DNA of 34,723 nt from Clostridia bacterium (GCA_017959965.1 JAGCZO010000079.1:1-34723); one strand, 5' to 3'. Shown: positions 8,163 through 16,489, counted from the stretch's first letter. Numbers and translations: made by a program. The notes: generated from the sequence alone by a model not told the origin.

Positions 8163-10724
8163 TCAGTTATTCTGCGCAGGTTCAAGAGTATTCTCTTCTT
8201 CCGGCGTTGGAGTCTCGATCAAAGCCCATTCAGCAGGTGTGGGAGTCGCGATCATCTGCTCCTCGGTCCTCTTAACAATGCGCATCTCGTAAACGTTTCT
8301 GATATCGTTCACGTATATCTTCATGGTAGTCTCTGTCTCGCCCCAGTTGAAGGGTACCTCAACAGCCAGAGGAAATTCCTCTTCTTTTATGTTGAGCTTA
8401 GTGTATACGTAATCGTCGCCCTTCTCAAATTCTATCCTTATTTCCTTAATAACACCCCTGGATAACCTGTCCTTGGGGCACTCGATGAACTCGATAACAG
8501 GGATCGACACTCTGTCAAGAGCATCTTTTTCGTAGAAGTATAAAATGACGGGAGTGCCCTTCTGAACTGTCTCGCCCGCCTTCGGATACTGAGCGACAAC
8601 ATATTCCGAAGCATGATAAGGACCTTTTGTCGGCTCCGGCGTGTCTGTAGGTACAGGCGTGTCCGTAGGCTCGGGAGTCGGCTCCGGTGTTGGTTCGGGA
8701 GTGGGCTCAGGCGTGGGCTCAGGCGTGGGCTCGGATGTCGGCTCCGGTGTTGGCTCGGCTGTAGGCTCAAAGGAGTATTCAGGGTCATTGGTGTTCTCAG
8801 GTTCGTCAGTGCCTGAGGGCTCTTCGGTCCACTCAGAATAAGGCTCTTCGGTTTCTTCCGGTATCTCGGTAGGTTCCGGCGTCGGAGTTTCCGCAGGAGT
8901 GGGACTCGGCGTAGGGCTCGGAGTAGGAGTCGGCGTCGGTGTTGGCGTAGGCGTAGAGAAGTAAAGCGTGAGATCCTCTTCGGGCATGGGATAGACCTTG
9001 AAGAGAGTAAGTCCGGAATTCTCTATGATAAGAAGAGCCTGCTCATATGTGACCGGATTGCTGTAGTCGCCGACTAAGTCAGGCATGACCACGGAATCGC
9101 CGATGTTTCCTTTGCATACGTAAAGAGTGACGCTGTCGCCCTTCTTTACGATCTGGCCCGCAGAGGGGCTCATATTCAGTATCACGCCGTCGCCTGCGGA
9201 GCCGTTGACTTCCACCGTTTTAACGTTAAGACCCTGATTTTCAAGAAAGGTCTCAACAGTCCTGGCGGATTTGCCCACGTAATTCTCAAGTATCTCGCTG
9301 CCCTTTTCAAGAATGACGCTGAAAGTGATGGTATCGCCTTTCTTGAGCTCTGTGCCTTCCGTAATATTCTGCGAAAGAATGTACCCGGAAGGATATTTAT
9401 CGGAATCCACCTTGTTCGTACGGGCGTTGATGCCGTACCTGGAAAGCATTTCAATTACTTCCGAGGCGGAATATCCTGTGTAGTTTTTAACGACGTAGAC
9501 TTTTTCCACTTCACCGGATTCGTCAACAGGTCTGTTTCCGATATAGTAATCAACGTAAAATGCGACTATAACGCCGCCAAGGATCAGGGACATGACAATG
9601 ACGATGATAGCCAGGAGTCTCTTCGCAAAAGGCGTCTTCGGAGCGGAAGCGTATTCCTCCACCTCGTCCGCATTTGCAATGTAAACGTTGCGGCTGCCTC
9701 TCCGGCTCCGGTCCCGGCTTCTTCCTTCGCCGGGAACAGACTGGGCGTCGATATCCTCAACGCCTCCGTCAGCCTCACCGGAGTTATCGGCCCTGTGCGC
9801 GCCTTCAGCCTTTGCAAGGTAGCAGTCCTCCGTAATAATGCCCTTGTCGAGAAGATACTGAGCCGGAACAAGGATCGCTTCGGGATCTCTTGATGCGGTG
9901 ATCAGCATGTCCAGCATTTCCTCAGCTGTGGAAAAACGGTCGGCGGGATCACGCATTGTGGCTTTCACGACAACGTCGCTGATGGCTCTCGGAATATTCT
10001 CATCCACGACGCAGGCCGGAATAACGTTATACTTGCTGCGTTTAAGCGCAATGGATCCCGCGGATTCACCGTCGAAGGGAACAGCGCCCACAAGCATCTC
10101 ATAGAACGTGACGCCAAGGGAATAGATATCGGTACTCTTATTCGTGGTGCCGTCTGCCTCCTGCTCGGGAGCCATGTAATAAACGGATCCGTCCCGGTCG
10201 CCGGCAGTCTTCGTGTAAGAATCGGGTCTGTCGGTCTTCGCGATACCGAAGTCAGTGAGAGTAACGTGTTTGTTCTCATCCACCAGAATGTTCTGGGGTT
10301 TTACGTCCTTATGAACAACGCCTCTGGAATGAATGTAGCAGAGTGCCGCCAATACCTGTTTTATGATCTCGACACAGTCGGGCCAGTCAAGGGCTCCTCC
10401 CTGGCGGATAAGTTCGTCAACGTTTACGCCGTCGATCTTCTCCATTGCGATGTAATGCCTGCCGTTGTAATGGCCGAGGCCGTATACTTTAACGATGTTG
10501 GGATGCCTGAGGCCGCTGAGATTTGAAGCTTCGCGGACAAGCCTGTCCACGTTCTCCGAGCTTCTGGCATACTCGGCTTTAAGGACCTTCAGCGCAACGT
10601 CAATGTCAAGGATCTTGTCCCTTGCCTCATAAACAACAGACATACCTCCCATGCCTAGGAAGTTTTTAACCTCATATCTGTTATTAAGTATTGTTCCTTC
10701 AGGTATTAAGTCAGTAATTTCCAT
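8163..10724 (-). CDS. prkC: PASTA-domain Ser/Thr protein kinase with split third PASTA repeat
   Basis: This 853-residue transmembrane Hanks-type kinase senses cell-wall material and regulates growth. The kinase domain is at about 17-275: glycine loop GMGGMSVV at 24-31, catalytic Lys46, HKDVKPQN at 138-145 (D140) and DFG at 158-160. An acidic/basic juxtamembrane linker is followed by one membrane helix at about 368-390. PASTA 1 is at about 409-475 and PASTA 2 at 478-539. The first half of PASTA 3 is at 545-580 and its second half (VVAQYPKAGETVQKGTPV) at 708-733. Between the halves lies a 112-residue Thr-Pro and Glu-Pro-Thr repeat at 591-702. An unrecognised beta-rich domain (about 738-820) and a Pro/Thr tail close the protein. 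PrkC of other Firmicutes is commonly 600-700 residues. It lies 30 bases after prpC, its partner phosphatase, with which it forms a classic pair. Confidence 0.95.
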   Translation of the reverse strand: MEITDLIPEGTILNNRYEVKNFLGMGGMSVVYEARDKILDIDVALKVLKAEYARSSENVDRLVREASNLSGLRHPNIVKVYGLGHYNGRHYIAMEKIDGVNVDELIRQGGALDWPDCVEIIKQVLAALCYIHSRGVVHKDVKPQNILVDENKHVTLTDFGIAKTDRPDSYTKTAGDRDGSVYYMAPEQEADGTTNKSTDIYSLGVTFYEMLVGAVPFDGESAGSIALKRSKYNVIPACVVDENIPRAISDVVVKATMRDPADRFSTAEEMLDMLITASRDPEAILVPAQYLLDKGIITEDCYLAKAEGAHRADNSGEADGGVEDIDAQSVPGEGRSRDRSRRGSRNVYIANADEVEEYASAPKTPFAKRLLAIIVIVMSLILGGVIVAFYVDYYIGNRPVDESGEVEKVYVVKNYTGYSASEVIEMLSRYGINARTNKVDSDKYPSGYILSQNITEGTELKKGDTITFSVILEKGSEILENYVGKSARTVETFLENQGLNVKTVEVNGSAGDGVILNMSPSAGQIVKKGDSVTLYVCKGNIGDSVVMPDLVGDYSNPVTYEQALLIIENSGLTLFKVYPMPEEDLTLYFSTPTPTPTPTPTPSPTPSPTPAETPTPEPTEIPEETEEPYSEWTEEPSGTDEPENTNDPEYSFEPTAEPTPEPTSEPTPEPTPEPTPEPTPEPTPEPTDTPVPTDTPEPTKGPYHASEYVVAQYPKAGETVQKGTPVILYFYEKDALDRVSIPVIEFIECPKDRLSRGVIKEIRIEFEKGDDYVYTKLNIKEEEFPLAVEVPFNWGETETTMKIYVNDIRNVYEMRIVKRTEEQMIATPTPAEWALIETPTPEEENTLEPAQNN
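8619..8954 (-). repeat. Thr-Pro/Glu-Pro-Thr tandem repeat within prkC
   Basis: This segment encodes residues 591-702 of PrkC. The N-terminal part is an alternating Thr-Pro run (8895-8954), the middle is acidic and non-repetitive, and the second repeat block is EPTP units (about 8650-8770). At the DNA level it is a degenerate six-base and 12-base tandem array, a likely site of slippage and length variation between strains. Confidence 0.85.
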
Positions 10725-10754
10725 TCTTCCGTACCGGGGTGAGACCCCATAAAA

Positions 10755-11504
10755 TCATATCCTTATGAGTTCAACGGTTATGTCATCCTTGCTGCCGAAG
10801 CCGAGAGCGCATTTCACAAAGGATTTGCAGAGTGTTTTGCATGAGCCGTGCTCATTTTCTTTGAATATCGCGCTGATCTCAAGATCGTCTGCAACCGAAG
10901 TCAGGCCGTCGCTGCAAAGCAGGAACAGATCGCCCTTTCTGTAATCGGCAGTGTAAATATCAGGAAGTCCTCCGGGGCCTTCTCCGGATAAAAATCCCAT
11001 TGCTTTGGTGATAGCATTCGTGGAAAGATACTTTTTGATATCTTCGCGGGTGTATCCCTTGTCAAGCATCAGCTGGGCAATGGAATGGTCCTTCGTGATC
11101 TGGCAGAGTTTCCCTTCCCGGAAGCAGTACGCCCTGCTGTCTCCCGCGTTGCAAAGAAGAGCTTTATCTTCTCCGTCTATAAACGCGATCAAAACGATGG
11201 TGGAGCCCATATCCTTTCTTTCCGGGTGTTCCGCCTGATCGTCTTCTATGGACCTGCTGACCGAGACTACAGTGGCTGTAATGAACTTACGAAGAGACTC
11301 TTCATCTTCATAGCGGTAATTCTCTGCGGCATTGATAAAGCCCGACACCGTGATGCTTCCCGCCACGTCTCCCGCGGCGTGGCCGCCCATTCCGTCGGCG
11401 ACAACAAAAAATCTGACTTTCCCGTCAGCGGAGCTGCAGCTTCCGAATGAATCCTCATTTACGGTCTTTCCGAAGCCAAGGCGGCTGATAGCATAGCTTT
11501 CCAA
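10755..11504 (-). CDS. prpC: PP2C-family Ser/Thr protein phosphatase
   Basis: This protein of about 249 residues is a metal-dependent PPM/PP2C phosphatase that reverses PrkC phosphorylation. Visible motifs are NED near the N-terminus, VVADGMGGHAAGD (metal-binding Asp and Gly), NAGDSRAY, and LLCSDGLT followed by a late DD metal ligand. The longest frame begins at a GTG at 11514-11516, but that codon is fused to the Shine-Dalgarno sequence (AAGGAGG at 11516-11522) and cannot be used with it. I therefore choose the TTG at 11502-11504, about 11 bases from the site, which also fits the usual N-terminus. It heads the prpC-prkC-rsgA-rpe transcript, with a promoter about 130 bases upstream. Confidence 0.93.
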   Translation of the reverse strand: MESYAISRLGFGKTVNEDSFGSCSSADGKVRFFVVADGMGGHAAGDVAGSITVSGFINAAENYRYEDEESLRKFITATVVSVSRSIEDDQAEHPERKDMGSTIVLIAFIDGEDKALLCNAGDSRAYCFREGKLCQITKDHSIAQLMLDKGYTREDIKKYLSTNAITKAMGFLSGEGPGGLPDIYTADYRKGDLFLLCSDGLTSVADDLEISAIFKENEHGSCKTLCKSFVKCALGFGSKDDITVELIRI

Positions 11505-11645
11505 TGTTGTTGTCACCTCCTTCAGCCAATTCAGGAATTAAATAAACGGCGAAGCTGACCGCGGCAATGTGATTCTACATTAAAAACTTTAAAATAAGCT
11601 TTTAAAAGGAAAAAATCAAAAGCCGCAGGTAATGATCAATAATAA

Positions 11646-11673
11646 ATTATACTACTTTTCCACATATATTCAA
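11646..11673 (-). promoter_or_regulatory. Promoter of prpC-prkC-rsgA-rpe
   Basis: The minus-strand -35 is TTGAAT (11668-11673) and the -10 is a perfect TATAAT (11646-11651), with a 16-base spacer. The leader would be about 130 bases. It contains a CTGCGGC/GCCGCGG pairing and a TCAGC/GCTGA hairpin (11522-11526 with 11554-11558) that ends at the ribosome binding site. Confidence 0.6.
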
Positions 11674-11676
11674 CAA

Positions 11677-11702
11677 AAGACCGCCGGCATATATTGAGCC
11701 GG
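11677..11702 (-). terminator. Weak terminator-like hairpin after rlmN
   Basis: A CCGGC/GCCGG stem (11698-11702 with 11684-11688) lies just past the rlmN stop, followed on the minus strand by CGGTCTTTTGTTG. The stem is only five base pairs and the T-run is interrupted, so this is tentative. It immediately precedes the prpC promoter. Confidence 0.4.
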
Positions 11703-11708
11703 AGAGGC

Positions 11709-12785
11709 TCATGCTTCTTTGTCGGCGGACAGTGACTGATCCGCGCTTTGTTCTGTTATTACGCTCTTTCTCAGCTGTCCGCAGGCCGCGCTGATATCTC
11801 TGCCCAGCTCACGTCTTACGGTGGCGGGGATACCCTTCTCTTCAAGCATTTTCGCGAATCTGTTTATTGCCTCACGGTCCGGCCTCTCGAAGCCTGTGCC
11901 GGTGACCTTGTTGACCGGAATGATATTGACGTGGCATTGAAGATGCGAAAGTCTCGCGGCAAGCTCATTGGCGTGTCTTGCGGAATCGTTGACACCGGAA
12001 ATAAGGGAATACTCGAAGGTGACTCTTCTGCCTGTGAGCCTGACGTATTCCCTGCAGGCCTTAAAAAGCTCGTCAAGAGGATAGAGCCTGTTTACAGGCA
12101 TGATCTCTGACCGTTCGTCGTCAAATGGATTGTGAAGGGACACGGAAAGCGTCACGGGAATACCCTCTCCGGCAAGTCTTATGATATTCGGGACAATACC
12201 GCAGGTGGAAAGAGATATCTTTCTGGCGCTGATGTTGAGACCGTCTTCGGAGGTGATAAGCTTGAGAAACTTGATGACGTTGTCGTAGTTGTCAAGCGGC
12301 TCGCCAATGCCCATAATAACCACGTGGCCGATCCTTATGTTTTTGTCTTTATTGACGGCAATTATCTGGCCAAGGATCTCGCCGGGGGTGAGGTCTCTGG
12401 AAAAGGCAATACCGGAGGATGCGCAGAACCTGCAGCCCATCCTGCAGCCTGCCTGAGAGGAGACGCAGACGGAATAGCCGTAGGAATATTTCATCAAAAC
12501 GGTTTCCACAAGAACTCCGCCTGATACTTTGAAGAGATATTTGGCGGTCTCATCAAGCTTTGACTGTCTGACAGAGACAATCTCGGGAAGACCGGAAACC
12601 GCAGCTTGCGAAAGAACCTCTCTGTCTTTTTTTGAAAGAGAAGTGATATCCGGGATATCATCTCCCGCCAGGATCCTGCCGTAGATCTGGGAAGCCCTGT
12701 AACGGGGCATATTCAGAGAGGAGACAAAAGCGGCAAGCTCCTCCCGGTCGAGATCCAGCAGTCTGATTTTTTGTAGATCACACAT
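11709..12785 (-). CDS. rlmN: 23S rRNA (adenine2503-C2)/tRNA adenine-37 methyltransferase
   Basis: This 358-residue radical SAM enzyme methylates C2 of A2503 in 23S rRNA, and usually A37 of some tRNAs. The radical SAM cluster motif C-x3-C-x2-C is at C114, C118 and C121 (GCRMGCRFC). The C-terminal GRDISAACGQL segment carries the cysteine that forms the covalent intermediate. The length is normal. The ATG has no convincing Shine-Dalgarno sequence, only AT-rich sequence upstream. A hairpin overlapping the fmt stop codon lies between fmt and this gene, so it may be read through or have its own weak promoter. The rsmB gene that usually sits between fmt and rlmN is absent. Confidence 0.95.
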   Translation of the reverse strand: MCDLQKIRLLDLDREELAAFVSSLNMPRYRASQIYGRILAGDDIPDITSLSKKDREVLSQAAVSGLPEIVSVRQSKLDETAKYLFKVSGGVLVETVLMKYSYGYSVCVSSQAGCRMGCRFCASSGIAFSRDLTPGEILGQIIAVNKDKNIRIGHVVIMGIGEPLDNYDNVIKFLKLITSEDGLNISARKISLSTCGIVPNIIRLAGEGIPVTLSVSLHNPFDDERSEIMPVNRLYPLDELFKACREYVRLTGRRVTFEYSLISGVNDSARHANELAARLSHLQCHVNIIPVNKVTGTGFERPDREAINRFAKMLEEKGIPATVRRELGRDISAACGQLRKSVITEQSADQSLSADKEA

Positions 12786-12810
12786 AATGCGATAAATCCG
12801 TTAATAATAC

Positions 12811-12848
12811 AAAAGACCCGGTATTTGACGTTACGGCTTCACGGGTCT
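12811..12848 (-). terminator. Terminator overlapping the fmt stop codon
   Basis: On the minus strand AGACCCG (12842-12848) pairs with CGGGTCT (12814-12820), followed directly by TTTGTATT. The 5' arm includes part of the fmt stop codon. The loop is about 21 bases and could fold further. It would separate def-fmt from rlmN. Confidence 0.6.
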
Positions 12849-13785
12849 ATGCAAATCTTCCTTCTATTTTGTGGCCGTTGAGGTATGCTGCCGTATCCAT
12901 CTTTTTGGAATTTTCAGGCTGTATCTCATAAATGTTCAGTGCGTCCTTGCCGCACTTAACCGTAAAATACTTTTTGGAAACGTTGACAACGGTCCCGGGT
13001 TCGAAGAAGCTGCCGTCTTCTGCGACTTCAGCTTTGAAAAACTTAAATTTGATCCCGTTCAGCGTGCTGTAAGCCCCTGGCTTGTCGTTAAGTCCCCTGA
13101 TCAGGTTTCTGATCTGATAAGCGTCGTTGTTCCAGTCGATCCGCTCTTCGTCTCTTTCAAGCATAGGCGCGAAGGTAGCTTCAGCATCGTTCTGAATTAT
13201 CCTGCTGACGGTGCCTGCCTCAAGACCTTCTATAGTTTTAACGATCAGTTCCGCTCCGATAACTTTAAGAACGTCATGGAGTTCCGAAAAAGTCATGTCA
13301 GGTCCGATGCTTACCTTTTCGAAAAGAAGCATATCTCCGGTATCCATACCGATATCTGTCATCATGGCGGTGATCCCGGTCTCGTTGTCGCCGTTCATGA
13401 TTGCTCTCTGGACGGGATTGGCGCCTCTGTATTTGGGCAAAAGGCTGGCGTGGACGTTGACTGTACCCTTCTTCGGCATTGCGAGTATTTCGGCGGGCAA
13501 AATCTTTCCGTAGGCGCAGGTGACAAAATAGTCGGCTTTGAAGTCTGACAGTTCCTCGTAAAACTCCGGCGTTCTGATCTTTTCAGGAGAAAGTACAGGT
13601 ATGCCAAGAGACAGCGCCATTGCTTTGACTTCGCAGGCACTCATTTTTCCGCCGCGGCCCTTAGGCTTGTCTGCCTTGGTGACGGCGCATATAACGTCAA
13701 AATGATCGTATAGACTTTCAAGAACGGGTACCGCAAATTCAGGAGTTCCCATGAATACGATCTTAATGTTTTTTGAATTTTTCAC
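12847..13785 (-). CDS. fmt: Methionyl-tRNA formyltransferase
   Basis: This 312-residue protein formylates initiator Met-tRNA using 10-formyl-tetrahydrofolate. The N-terminal Rossmann domain begins IKIVFMGTPEFAVPVL. The catalytic residues are present: N110, H112 (in VNVHASLLPKYRG) and D148 (in DIGMDTGDM). The C-terminal OB-fold tRNA-binding domain covers about 210-310. One small oddity is GANP where most homologues read GAAP or GASP. The start is GTG, five bases after GGAGG. It lies 18 bases after def, the usual gene pair, so formylation and deformylation are co-expressed. Confidence 0.95.
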   Translation of the reverse strand: MKNSKNIKIVFMGTPEFAVPVLESLYDHFDVICAVTKADKPKGRGGKMSACEVKAMALSLGIPVLSPEKIRTPEFYEELSDFKADYFVTCAYGKILPAEILAMPKKGTVNVHASLLPKYRGANPVQRAIMNGDNETGITAMMTDIGMDTGDMLLFEKVSIGPDMTFSELHDVLKVIGAELIVKTIEGLEAGTVSRIIQNDAEATFAPMLERDEERIDWNNDAYQIRNLIRGLNDKPGAYSTLNGIKFKFFKAEVAEDGSFFEPGTVVNVSKKYFTVKCGKDALNIYEIQPENSKKMDTAAYLNGHKIEGRFA

Positions 13786-13803
13786 AAGGTCCTCCGCAGC
13801 CGG

Positions 13804-14268
13804 TCAGTTATCCTCGACTCTCTCAAACTCAACGGCTTTATCTTTATACAGGATCCCGTTGAGATGATCAATTTCATGGCAGAATATAACTGCAAGAAAG
13901 CCTTCAGCTTTTATTGAGACCTTCTCGCCGTTTTCATTGATGGCCTCCAGACTGACGGTCATAGGCCTTTTACACCTGCCTCTGAAGCCAGGAACGCTCA
14001 GGCACCCTTCAACTGAAAGCTGTTCACCATCTTCTTCGATAATAACAGGATTGACAAGCTTGAAAACGTTGCCCTCACGGTCATCTACAACTATCATCCT
14101 TTTGGGGATGCCGATCTGGGGCGCGGCAAGACCGACCCCGTCCTTTTCATACATAGTTTCAAGCATATCGTCAAGGATCTTCCTGATCCCGTTGGTTACT
14201 TCTGTGACCTCTTTGCACACTTCCCTGAGAACAGGATTATCGTCTGTTCTTACGTTTCTGATAGCCAT
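13804..14268 (-). CDS. def: Peptide deformylase
   Basis: This 154-residue metalloenzyme removes the N-formyl group from nascent proteins. All three family motifs are intact: GVGLAAPQIG at 44-53, EGCLS at 87-91 with the metal ligand C89, and HEIDH at 131-135 with both histidine ligands and the catalytic Glu. The short C-terminus fits the smaller (type 1-like) deformylases. The ATG is preceded by TTGGAG. It is the first gene of the def-fmt pair. Confidence 0.96.
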   Translation of the reverse strand: MAIRNVRTDDNPVLREVCKEVTEVTNGIRKILDDMLETMYEKDGVGLAAPQIGIPKRMIVVDDREGNVFKLVNPVIIEEDGEQLSVEGCLSVPGFRGRCKRPMTVSLEAINENGEKVSIKAEGFLAVIFCHEIDHLNGILYKDKAVEFERVEDN

Positions 14269-14344
14269 AAAATTATCTCCAATATAATTTCCCGGATTAC
14301 TGTCGCGGATATCTTTTCCGCATCACATTTATAACAGCTTGATA

Positions 14345-14373
14345 ATTATAAGACAGTTAGGAAAAAACCGCAA
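14345..14373 (-). promoter_or_regulatory. Probable def-fmt promoter
   Basis: The minus-strand -10 is a perfect TATAAT (14345-14350). The -35 at 14368-14373 is TTGCGG, matching only the first three consensus bases, with a 17-base spacer. The leader would be about 75 bases. Confidence 0.45.
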
Positions 14374-14402
14374 CAGCAATGAAATCTGATTTTTTATATT
14401 TC

Positions 14403-14436
14403 ATAAAAAAGGTGATCCCCGATCAGGAACCACCTT
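14403..14436 (-). terminator. Terminator after the small membrane protein
   Basis: The minus-strand stem begins AAGGTGG (from 14436) and closes with CACCTT (to 14409), about 11 base pairs with some G-U pairs and a small loop, followed by six Ts (14405-14410 on the + strand as A). It isolates the membrane-protein gene from def. Confidence 0.75.
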
Positions 14437-14462
14437 CGTTAAAACTTATCAATGGTAAAGAA

Positions 14463-14894
14463 TCATTCCTGAGGATCGGAACCCTCCTCCGGAATTTCCT
14501 CCCGGGTCTTTCTCCTTGAGGCGTTTGGCTCCAGATTAATGAAGAACTGCAGAAAATACGTGGCGATGAAGACCACGAGGGCAACCGTCATATTGTTATA
14601 AACGCCAAAGGGTTCGTAGAGGAACAGAACGACAGCAGAAGTTAAAAGAAGAAGGCTCTTAATTATGACCCTTATCAGGTACTTTTTGTTCTTCAGCATA
14701 TCTCTGTTCGCGATAACAGGAAGAACGACTTCGATGACGATAACGCTGAGGACGGCAACGGCAAGGAATATAGTCGATCCGACTTTCTTAAACTCGCCGA
14801 AATTCAATACGTCAAATTCGATCAAAAGAAACGCCACAAGCGAAACAAGAATTAAAACGTACAAAAGATTTGTAATCAGATTTCTGTATTTCAT
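14463..14894 (-). CDS. Small four-helix membrane protein, function unknown
   Basis: I do not recognise this 143-residue protein. It has four clear hydrophobic segments at about 7-26, 40-62, 76-93 and 102-118, separated by short basic loops (RDMLKNKKYLIR between helices 2 and 3). The C-terminal tail, about 25 residues, is charged and hydrophilic, beginning RRKTREE and ending in an acidic stretch. There is no cleavable signal peptide and no catalytic motif. It lies between hisS and def, each side bounded by a terminator, so it is probably transcribed alone. The ATG is chosen because it begins directly before the first helix; the upstream GAGGGG is rather far, about 12 bases. Confidence 0.7.
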   Translation of the reverse strand: MKYRNLITNLLYVLILVSLVAFLLIEFDVLNFGEFKKVGSTIFLAVAVLSVIVIEVVLPVIANRDMLKNKKYLIRVIIKSLLLLTSAVVLFLYEPFGVYNNMTVALVVFIATYFLQFFINLEPNASRRKTREEIPEEGSDPQE

Positions 14895-15004
14895 GCTGGT
14901 TTCAGGCCCCTCTGAAAATTATCTTCATAAAATTGATAAAGCCAGGCAAACATATATCGCCTTAACATTCAAATATAGTAGCAAACATTCTTTAAAGTTC
15001 TCTT

Positions 15005-15060
15005 AAAAAAGGATATTCAGCGCAGCACAGTTTTAAAAAATGCTGAGACTGAATATCCTT
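15005..15060 (-). terminator. Strong terminator of hisS
   Basis: A 12-base perfect stem, AAGGATATTCAG (15049-15060, minus sense) with CTGAATATCCTT (15009-15020), is extended by inner TGCTG/CAGCA pairing and followed by six Ts on the minus strand. It lies 18 bases past the hisS stop. Confidence 0.88.
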
Positions 15061-15078
15061 AAAGTTTTACCGAATTAT

Positions 15079-16416
15079 TTAAACGGTAATATCGATACCG
15101 TTTTCAAGATCCATGGGAACGTTTATCTGTTCGCCGGTTTTCATATTCTTGACGGTGACGGTAGCTTCGTCGCACTCGCTCTCACCGCAGACAAAAACGT
15201 AAGGGATCCCAAGCTTATCCGCGTAGCCCATTTTTGTGCCCATTTTACCTCCGTTAAGATAAGTCTCCACCGCAAAACCTTTTTTTCTCATGGCGGCCGC
15301 TACTCTGAGAGCATATTCAACGGTATCGTCCATCGGAACGGTGAGGATGTCGGCGACAGACGTTTTTCCGGTTTCCTTCAGAAGCCCGGACTCCTTCAGC
15401 TGGCTGAACAGTCTTGAAAGGCCGATGGCAATGCCAACTCCCGGAAGCTTCTGGTTGGTGTAGTTGGAAGCGAGCTCGTCGTATCTTCCGCCGGAACAAA
15501 TGCTTCCCAGCTCCGGATGATCGTCAAGGAAGGTCTCATAGACGGTACCCGTGTAATAGTCAAGTCCTCTTGCTATCCTGAGATTCACCTTGAAGGACTC
15601 AGCAGGCACTCCGTAAGCGCCGATAGCACCGCAGACCGTTCTAAGCTCTTCAACGCCCTGACGGAAAAGCTCCTGATCAATATTCCATTTTCCCACTTCG
15701 GAAAGAACCTCTTCAGGGCTGCCGCAAAGTCCCGCAAGCTTAAGAGTGGCTTCAATGCACTCCTTGCTTATTCCAAGTTCCGTCAGCTCTTTGGCAACAG
15801 CCTCAGGACCCGCCTTGTCCAGCCTGTCGACTGCTCTTAATACCTCGGTGATATTGGAAACGCCAAAGGACTCAAAGAACCCGCCAAGGAGCTTGCGGTT
15901 GTTGATCATGATGGTAAAACCGCCAAGGTCAAGAGCCTTGAAGGTCTGGTAAATTACTCCCACGATCTCGGCGTCATTGAGAACGGAAAGCGTGCCGTTG
16001 CCGACAATGTCGATGTCGCACTGATAAAATTCTCTGAATCTGCCTTTCTGAGGCTTTTCACCTCTGTAGACTCTGCCGATGTGATACCTCCTGAAGGGGA
16101 AGGTTAGCTCACCGTAGTGCAGACTGACGTATCTGGCAAGAGGAACGGTCAGATCAAAACGAAGTGCAAGGTCGCTGTCGCCCTTCATAAATCTGTAGAC
16201 CTGTTTCTCGGTATCGCCGCCGCTCTTGGCAAGAAGAACTTCAGAGCGCTCAATGACCGGAGTGTCGATCGGAAGAAATCCAAAGCTTTCGTAAGAGGCC
16301 CGGATCGTGTCCATCATTTTATTAAACAGTATCTGATCCGACGGGAGAAATTCATTAAAGCCCGAAGGAAGAGAAGGCGATATTGTTTGTTTCTTTTCGT
16401 TCGATCTGTTATCCAT
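15079..16416 (-). CDS. hisS: Histidyl-tRNA synthetase
   Basis: This 445-residue class II aminoacyl-tRNA synthetase charges tRNA-His. Motif 2 is visible in FRRYHIGRVYRGE and GRFREFYQCDIDIVG (about 106-137). The histidine-specific motif ARGLDYYTGTVYE lies near 276-288, followed by GGRYDELA and the class II motif 3 region GVGIAIGLSRL. The C-terminal anticodon-binding domain occupies the last 95 residues or so. The ATG has a GAGGATC site upstream. The gene stands alone between the tRNA-Lys terminator and its own strong terminator. A T-box was not apparent in the short leader. Confidence 0.95.
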   Translation of the reverse strand: MDNRSNEKKQTISPSLPSGFNEFLPSDQILFNKMMDTIRASYESFGFLPIDTPVIERSEVLLAKSGGDTEKQVYRFMKGDSDLALRFDLTVPLARYVSLHYGELTFPFRRYHIGRVYRGEKPQKGRFREFYQCDIDIVGNGTLSVLNDAEIVGVIYQTFKALDLGGFTIMINNRKLLGGFFESFGVSNITEVLRAVDRLDKAGPEAVAKELTELGISKECIEATLKLAGLCGSPEEVLSEVGKWNIDQELFRQGVEELRTVCGAIGAYGVPAESFKVNLRIARGLDYYTGTVYETFLDDHPELGSICSGGRYDELASNYTNQKLPGVGIAIGLSRLFSQLKESGLLKETGKTSVADILTVPMDDTVEYALRVAAAMRKKGFAVETYLNGGKMGTKMGYADKLGIPYVFVCGESECDEATVTVKNMKTGEQINVPMDLENGIDITV

Positions 16417-16468
16417 AGTTAGATCCTCAAATTTAAAAATTATTGCTTAAGGTAAGCATCCCCGGATA

Positions 16469-16474
16469 ATTATA
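16469..16474 (-). promoter_or_regulatory. Possible -10 element for hisS
   Basis: A perfect minus-strand TATAAT lies about 53 bases upstream of the hisS ATG, but no good -35 is found at the usual spacing. It is offered because the upstream tRNA has its own terminator and hisS needs a start nearby. Confidence 0.3.
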
Positions 16475-16489
16475 TAATTATCTTTTCAA

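Noticed and set aside
8641-8841. + strand Gly/Ser/Val repeat frame resembling a glycine-rich protein
   Set aside because: It is only the complement of the Glu-Pro-Thr repeat in prkC.
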